The position numbers were made by a program, and so were the translations under genes. Positions 8,754 to 11,654 of a stretch of DNA of 11,654 nucleotides are shown here, in pieces. Each line of letters begins with the position of its first letter. Position 1 is the stretch's first letter. Source of the DNA: Rhodobiaceae bacterium (GTDB lineage Bacteria; Pseudomonadota; Alphaproteobacteria; Rhizobiales; TMED25). The notes under the pieces are model-generated. The model did no database searches and was not told the DNA's origin. It saw only the letters and a list, made by a program, of their open reading frames with translations. The stretch spans positions 15,599 through 27,252 of the forward strand of contig PAHC01000012.1 of the NCBI GenBank assembly GCA_002704755.1. The letters run 5' to 3'.

Positions 8754-9805
8754 ACTAGTGCTCTAATAATTTCTTCATATTTATTCATACTATAAATATC
8801 TAAATTTTCTCTAAACAAACTATCCGTTCTCTCTATACATCTGAGCTTGGCTGATCTTGATCTCGAATTGAGGGTAATTTCAGATTCTTGCGGTATCAAA
8901 AATTTCTTTGTAGGGTAATTAAATGAACCATCTAATATTGATTTTTCCGATGGCTCATATCGAGATTTAGAGATTGCATTTTCAGTTAGATGAGTAAATA
9001 TATTTTTTACAATTCTATCTTCAATTGAGTGGAATGTGATGACAACAATTCTTCCCCCTTGATTTAAATAATTTGTAAGATTTGAGAGTAGATAAATAAT
9101 TTCCTGCATTTCATCATTTACGAGAATTCTTATAGCTTGAAATGTCCTTGTAGCAGGATGGATAGACTTACCTGGTTGTTTTTTATAAAAATTTCCAATT
9201 GTATTTTCAATAATTTTACTAAGTTCTGATGTTGTCTCAATTTTTTTTGAGTCTCTATATTCACATATCTTTTTCGCAACCAATCTTGCATGACGCTCCT
9301 CTCCAAAATCTCTGATAATCTCTGCTAGATGAGGTTCCTTCAATTTATTAACTACATCATATGCACTTAAAGAGTTTTCACCCATACGCATATCAAGAGG
9401 TCCATCCACTTGAAATGAGAAGCCTCTTTTGGGATCATCTAATTGAAATGAAGAAACCCCTAAATCAAGAAGAATACCATCTACCTTACTTGTTGATGAG
9501 TCTCTTAAAATATCTGGTATCTTAGAAAATTTAGAAATAAAAAAACTAAATCTTTCACCATAAGAAACTTTCAGCTCTTCAGCATATTGGATTGAATTTT
9601 TATCTCTATCCGTGGCAATTAATTGACAATCAGAGCTTTCAAGAATTGCTCTTGAATGTCCCCCGCCCCCAAAGGTGCCATCAACATAAACATTTCCTCC
9701 TCTTAATGTTAATGCCTCTAGCACCTCATTGAGCATAACTGGTGTGTGATGATATGGTCCGCCAGTAGAATTTTGTCTACTCATCATCACATCAATTACC
9801 AACAT
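8750..9805 (-). CDS. rsmH: RsmH (MraW), 16S rRNA m4C1402 methyltransferase
   Basis: S-adenosylmethionine-dependent enzyme that N4-methylates C1402 in the 16S rRNA decoding centre. Motifs, numbered from the first ATG: HHTPVMLNEVL (19-29), SAM loop GTFGGGGHS (43-51), ATDRD (64-68), ILLDLGVSS (111-119), RGFSF and PLDMRM (127-141), HPATRTFQAIRI (216-227), ITFHSIEDR (256-264) and RSRSAKLR (315-322). All are characteristic of RsmH. The start is uncertain. The ATG at 9805 gives 351 residues and overlaps mraZ by 14 bases, but the only good ribosome-binding sequence (AAAAGGA) abuts it with no spacer. ATGs at 9787 and 9784 would give 345 or 344 residues, nearer the family length, and begin just after the mraZ stop. 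Function is unaffected by this choice. Confidence 0.96.
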   Translation of the reverse strand: MLVIDVMMSRQNSTGGPYHHTPVMLNEVLEALTLRGGNVYVDGTFGGGGHSRAILESSDCQLIATDRDKNSIQYAEELKVSYGERFSFFISKFSKIPDILRDSSTSKVDGILLDLGVSSFQLDDPKRGFSFQVDGPLDMRMGENSLSAYDVVNKLKEPHLAEIIRDFGEERHARLVAKKICEYRDSKKIETTSELSKIIENTIGNFYKKQPGKSIHPATRTFQAIRILVNDEMQEIIYLLSNLTNYLNQGGRIVVITFHSIEDRIVKNIFTHLTENAISKSRYEPSEKSILDGSFNYPTKKFLIPQESEITLNSRSRSAKLRCIERTDSLFRENLDIYSMNKYEEIIRALV

Positions 9806-10250
9806 TCCTTTTACTTAACAGGCTTCTTTGCTCTTTAACCTTTTTTTGTGCTTCAATCAAATATGCATCAAACCTATTTGGCTCCCAAATCTGAAACTTT
9901 TCACCCAACCCAACAAATATAACTTCATCATAAATATGTGCATGATCGATGAGAGGTTTAGATAATATTACACGACCGTCGTTATCAATTTTCAATTCCT
10001 CGGATAATCCAAATAGCGCAGTAGATAAAATATCTCGTTCATCAGAATAAGGATCTAAATTATCCATTAGTTCATATATATTACTTGCTAAATTTTCTCC
10101 ACCAGCATCAATGGCTTCGGCATCCAAAGATGGATAGCAAAATATTTTTTGAGAGTTATCTTTCAACAATACATTTCTAAATTGTGCAGGTATTGACACC
10201 CTTCCTTTGTTATCTATCTTGTTTCGAAATTTTGATAAAAATAATTGCAT
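9792..10250 (-). CDS. mraZ: MraZ, AbrB-like transcriptional regulator of the dcw operon
   Basis: DNA-binding protein with two SpoVT/AbrB-type half-domains that forms ring oligomers and regulates its own operon. Numbered from the ATG at 10250 (152 residues), both repeats are clear: FLSKFRNKIDNKGRVSIPAQFR at 4-25 and a second copy with KIDNDGRVIL near 87-96. The reading frame extends 12 codons further to an ATG at 10286, but I reject that start for three reasons. MraZ family proteins begin with Met-x-x-Phe-Leu, a GGA lies 6 bases before the ATG at 10250, and the predicted transcription start (about 10270) lies downstream of 10286. The gene is the first of the dcw operon and overlaps the start of rsmH. 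Confidence 0.95.
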   Translation of the reverse strand: MQLFLSKFRNKIDNKGRVSIPAQFRNVLLKDNSQKIFCYPSLDAEAIDAGGENLASNIYELMDNLDPYSDERDILSTALFGLSEELKIDNDGRVILSKPLIDHAHIYDEVIFVGLGEKFQIWEPNRFDAYLIEAQKKVKEQRSLLSKRNVGN

Positions 10251-10264
10251 AATAATTCCATAAT

Positions 10265-10310
10265 ATGGGTAATTATGGGATATCATGGTATAACATGGAT
10301 GTCAATGGTT
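10265..10310 (+). repeat. Five 10-base-spaced MraZ-box-like repeats
   Basis: On the plus strand the words ATGGGT, ATGGGA, ATGGTA, ATGGAT and ATGGTT start at 10265, 10275, 10285, 10295 and 10305, an exact period of 10 bases with unrelated 4-base spacers. Characterised MraZ operators in E. coli are TGGG-type direct repeats with 5-base spacers, which also gives a 10-base period. The first two copies keep the full TGGG; the last three keep only TGG. The array covers the mraZ promoter from the -35 to about the transcription start, so bound MraZ would probably repress. The repeats are seen directly; binding is inferred from the family. Confidence 0.85.
10277..10305 (-). promoter_or_regulatory. mraZ/dcw operon promoter
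   Basis: A perfect -35 TTGACA (10305-10300 on the minus strand) is followed after 17 bases by TATCCC (10282-10277), a poor -10 hexamer but preceded by an extended TGA element. Transcription would begin near 10270, leaving a leader of about 20 bases before the mraZ ATG. The -10 overlaps the second MraZ-like repeat and the -35 lies between the fourth and fifth. This appears to be the main promoter for the whole cell wall cluster, since no gap within the cluster leaves much room for another. Confidence 0.6.
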
Positions 10311-10339
10311 TTTTAACACATTATTAACCAATTTAATAT

Positions 10340-10672
10340 GCTAGATGGCTTATAAGCCGGGTTCTGTAAAATGATGATCATTCATCTTATTCATAGGTTA
10401 CCCTATAAATCTAGCGACCTACCCAGATAGCATTTCAAAGGACAAACAAACTATCTCTATTTGGTCTTGCTCCCAGTGGGGTTTACAATGCCATTAATGT
10501 TACCACTAATGCGGTGCGCTCTTACCACACCATTTCACCCTTACCATAATTATGGCGGTATATTTTCTGTTGCACTTTCCCTAGAGTTGCCTCCGCCGAG
10601 AGTTACTCGGCACTGATCCTCTGTGGAGCCCGGACTTTCCTCTATGTAATAGCGATCATCCAGCCATCTAGC
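10340..10672 (-). ncRNA. rnpB: RNase P RNA, bacterial class A, compact
   Basis: Catalytic RNA that removes 5' leaders from tRNA precursors. The ends are set by helix P1: GCTAGATGGC at the 5' end (10672-10663) pairs perfectly with GCCATCTAGC at the 3' end (10349-10340). P2 is GATGATC with GATCATC. The universal core is intact: GAGGAAAGTCCGGGCTCCAC (10642-10623), GGTAAGAGCGCACC (10526-10513) and ACAGAACCCGGCTTAT (10367-10352), whose pairing forms P4. P8 is GCCGAG/CTCGGC (10595-10611), and P18 (10393-10406) is ATAGG/CCTAT closed by a GTAA tetraloop. P6 can form between AGAGGA after the P4 strand and TCCTTT in the P17 region. P3 and P12 are very short, so the RNA is about 333 nt against 377 in E. 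coli. No hairpin terminator follows it. Confidence 0.96.
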
Positions 10673-10678
10673 CTATAG

Positions 10679-10708
10679 ATTATTACAGGAAACTCTTAAA
10701 ACTGTCTA
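10679..10708 (-). promoter_or_regulatory. Probable rnpB promoter
   Basis: TAGACA (10708-10703, one mismatch to TTGACA) and AATAAT (10684-10679, one mismatch to TATAAT) are separated by 18 bases on the minus strand. The expected start is about seven bases below the -10, at 10672, which is the first G of helix P1. The agreement between promoter spacing and the structurally defined 5' end supports both calls. The -35 overlaps the amidase gene stop codon (10708-10706), so RNase P RNA can be made independently of upstream transcription. Confidence 0.65.
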
Positions 10709-11458
10709 GTTCTCGAATTTTAAATTGCGTGCGTCTGTTATTTTTCTATGAATATCATCTATGACGCTTATAGTATTCTGATCAATCTTACCATCGACCA
10801 ATTCCGATCTCCAATGCCTCTGAAAAGCTGTAACAACCTTTTTCGTCTGTTCATCAATTATCCCTGAAATTGACAATTCAAAACCAATCTCAATCATTTT
10901 TTTTTGATATCTCATTATTGCAAGCTTTTTTTGATCAGCCACCTCTATATTACAAATATTTTTTTTGGTATATCCCATTCCTGAATAAACCCCTATTCCA
11001 GATCTATTTAAAAATTGCCAAGGAAATTTTATACCTGGATCAATTTTCCTACCCACAGAGACATCTGAATGTCCAAGAATATTATGTCGTTCTATTGAAT
11101 GTTTAGATATGAGTAGTTCCAATAATTTCAGTAAAGAATTTATTTGATTCCCAGAAAATTCCTCTATACCCGAATTATGTAATTCGATACCTATGGATTG
11201 GGAATTAATATCCCCGCATCCATTCCAATATGACTTACCAGCATGCCATGCTCTGTAATAATCATTAACTAGAGAGTAAATGGTCCCTTTATTATCTATG
11301 AAATAATGACAACTAACTTTTGATAACGGATCCAAGAACCACCTAATTATGCTTTGGCTTGGCGCATTAACCCCAGTGTAGTGAATTATTATATAATCAA
11401 TTTTTGATCCATCCACTCGATTATTGTAATTTGGAGATTTATATTTATCGTTTATCAT
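10706..11458 (-). CDS. ampD: AmpD/AmiD-type N-acetylmuramoyl-L-alanine amidase with peptidoglycan-binding domain
   Basis: Zinc amidase that cuts the bond between N-acetylmuramic acid (or anhydro-MurNAc) and the stem peptide, most likely in wall recycling. The 250 residues hold an amidase_2 domain (about 20-150) with likely zinc ligands H26 (IIHYTG), H130 (LGHSDV) and D140, catalytic candidates E92 (SIGIELHN) and K138 (GRKIDPG), and FPW at 145-147. A peptidoglycan-binding-1-like helical domain follows (about 175-235; YQKKMIEIGFELSISGIID and AFQRHW). No signal peptide or lipobox is seen, so it is probably cytoplasmic like AmpD, although the two-domain layout resembles E. coli AmiD. The ATG at 11458 lacks a Shine-Dalgarno sequence. 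A CATAAT at 11471-11466 would place transcription at or next to the ATG, suggesting leaderless expression. The linker codons include adenine runs of 8, 7 and 9. Confidence 0.9.
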   Translation of the reverse strand: MINDKYKSPNYNNRVDGSKIDYIIIHYTGVNAPSQSIIRWFLDPLSKVSCHYFIDNKGTIYSLVNDYYRAWHAGKSYWNGCGDINSQSIGIELHNSGIEEFSGNQINSLLKLLELLISKHSIERHNILGHSDVSVGRKIDPGIKFPWQFLNRSGIGVYSGMGYTKKNICNIEVADQKKLAIMRYQKKMIEIGFELSISGIIDEQTKKVVTAFQRHWRSELVDGKIDQNTISVIDDIHRKITDARNLKFEN

Positions 11459-11492
11459 ATAAAAAATTATGTAATATTGAATTTAATTTTAA

Positions 11493-11509
11493 ATACAAAT
11501 AATTTGTAT
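11493..11509. promoter_or_regulatory. Perfect 17-base palindrome in divergent promoter region, candidate operator
   Basis: ATACAAAT and ATTTGTAT flank a single central A, a perfect inverted repeat with 8-base arms in the 65-base gap (11459-11523) between the amidase gene and the divergent 5-oxoprolinase-like gene. Its right arm overlaps TATAAG (11507-11512), the best -10 candidate for the plus-strand gene, which would start transcription only a few bases before the ATG at 11524. This placement fits an operator for a dimeric repressor, possibly local to the oxoprolinase gene. The region is very A+T-rich, which raises the chance of an accidental palindrome. No regulator gene is visible in the window. 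Confidence 0.45.
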
Positions 11510-11523
11510 AAGAAAAGTTTACT

Positions 11524-11654
11524 ATGAAAAAAAATAATTGGAACTTTTGGATTGATAAAGGTGGCACATTTACAGATATAATTGCTCTTTCTCCTGAAAA
11601 AAATCTTCACCTAGAAAAAATATTATCAAAATCCGAAGAATATAATAATTCCAT
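11524..11654 (+). CDS. 5-oxoprolinase/hydantoinase family protein, N-terminus (cut by window end)
   Basis: Only the first 43 codons plus two bases are present. The opening FWIDKGGTFTDIIAL (residues 8-22) matches the N-terminal nucleotide-binding signature of bacterial 5-oxoprolinase and HyuA-type hydantoinases (FWIDRGGTFTD), with Lys in place of the usual Arg. The W-x-F-W-I-D context favours the full-length ATP-dependent 5-oxoprolinase, which opens 5-oxo-L-proline to glutamate, over N-methylhydantoinase, but the fragment is too short to settle substrate. It is the only real plus-strand gene here, divergent from the amidase gene. It marks the edge of the cell wall cluster and is probably metabolically unrelated. 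The ATG at 11524 has only a weak AGAAAAG ribosome-binding sequence. Confidence 0.82.
   Translation, partial: MKKNNWNFWIDKGGTFTDIIALSPEKNLHLEKILSKSEEYNNS

Noticed and set aside
1..10250. Possible novel system hidden in the minus-strand gene run
   Set aside because: Each of the ten genes carries clear family motifs and stands in canonical dcw order with no insert or extra gene; nothing unexplained remains.
10265..10310. Short repeat array considered as a CRISPR or tandem repeat
   Set aside because: The unit is 10 bases with only ATGG conserved, and it sits on the mraZ promoter; an operator array explains it better.
10311..10339. Possible terminator between rnpB and mraZ
   Set aside because: GGTT/AACC ends can pair loosely but the stem has several mismatches and no following U tract in the right direction.
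10870..11106. Plus-strand open frame of 78 codons opposite the amidase
   Set aside because: Phe-rich because it reads the complement of the adenine runs; antisense artefact.

Overview
This window reads as a chromosomal segment of a low-G+C (about one third G+C by eye) alphaproteobacterium, most plausibly a streamlined marine or free-living lineage. The alphaproteobacterial placement rests on the AmpD-type amidase, the tail of FtsI (a TAGWNAAP motif followed by an RIAPML-type end), the MurD variant, and the gene order amidase - RNase P RNA - mraZ, which I recall as common in this class. The genus cannot be read from the sequence.

Layout. Almost everything is on the minus strand, so it is transcribed from high to low coordinates. 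From 10310 down to 1 lies the front half of a textbook division and cell wall (dcw) cluster: mraZ, rsmH, ftsL, ftsI, murE, murF, mraY, murD, ftsW and the first 74 codons of murG. Genes overlap or are separated by at most 22 bases, no internal terminator was seen, and the order matches E. coli. One operon driven from the mraZ promoter is therefore likely. That promoter has a perfect TTGACA -35 and is covered by five ATGG-type repeats at an exact 10-base period, the spacing of known MraZ boxes.

Upstream of mraZ (10340-10672, minus) is a compact class A RNase P RNA gene (rnpB). Its P1 helix closes perfectly, and its own promoter overlaps the stop codon of the next gene. Bases 10706-11458 encode a cytoplasmic-looking N-acetylmuramoyl-L-alanine amidase with a C-terminal peptidoglycan-binding domain. 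A 65-base divergent intergenic region with a perfect 17-base palindrome separates it from the start of a plus-strand gene of the 5-oxoprolinase/hydantoinase family, cut by the window end.

How the genes work together. MurD, MurE and MurF add D-Glu, meso-diaminopimelate and D-Ala-D-Ala to UDP-MurNAc. MraY transfers the product to undecaprenyl phosphate and MurG adds GlcNAc, giving lipid II. FtsW polymerises lipid II and FtsI crosslinks it at the septum, helped by FtsL. The amidase would act on wall turnover products. RsmH methylates 16S rRNA, and MraZ is the probable regulator of the operon.

I found no mobile element, CRISPR array, tRNA or unfamiliar gene cassette, and nothing that amounts to an undescribed system. 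The most interesting points are the MraZ-box/promoter architecture, the reduced RNase P RNA, a cluster of adenine runs in the linker of the amidase gene, and the palindrome in the divergent promoter region.
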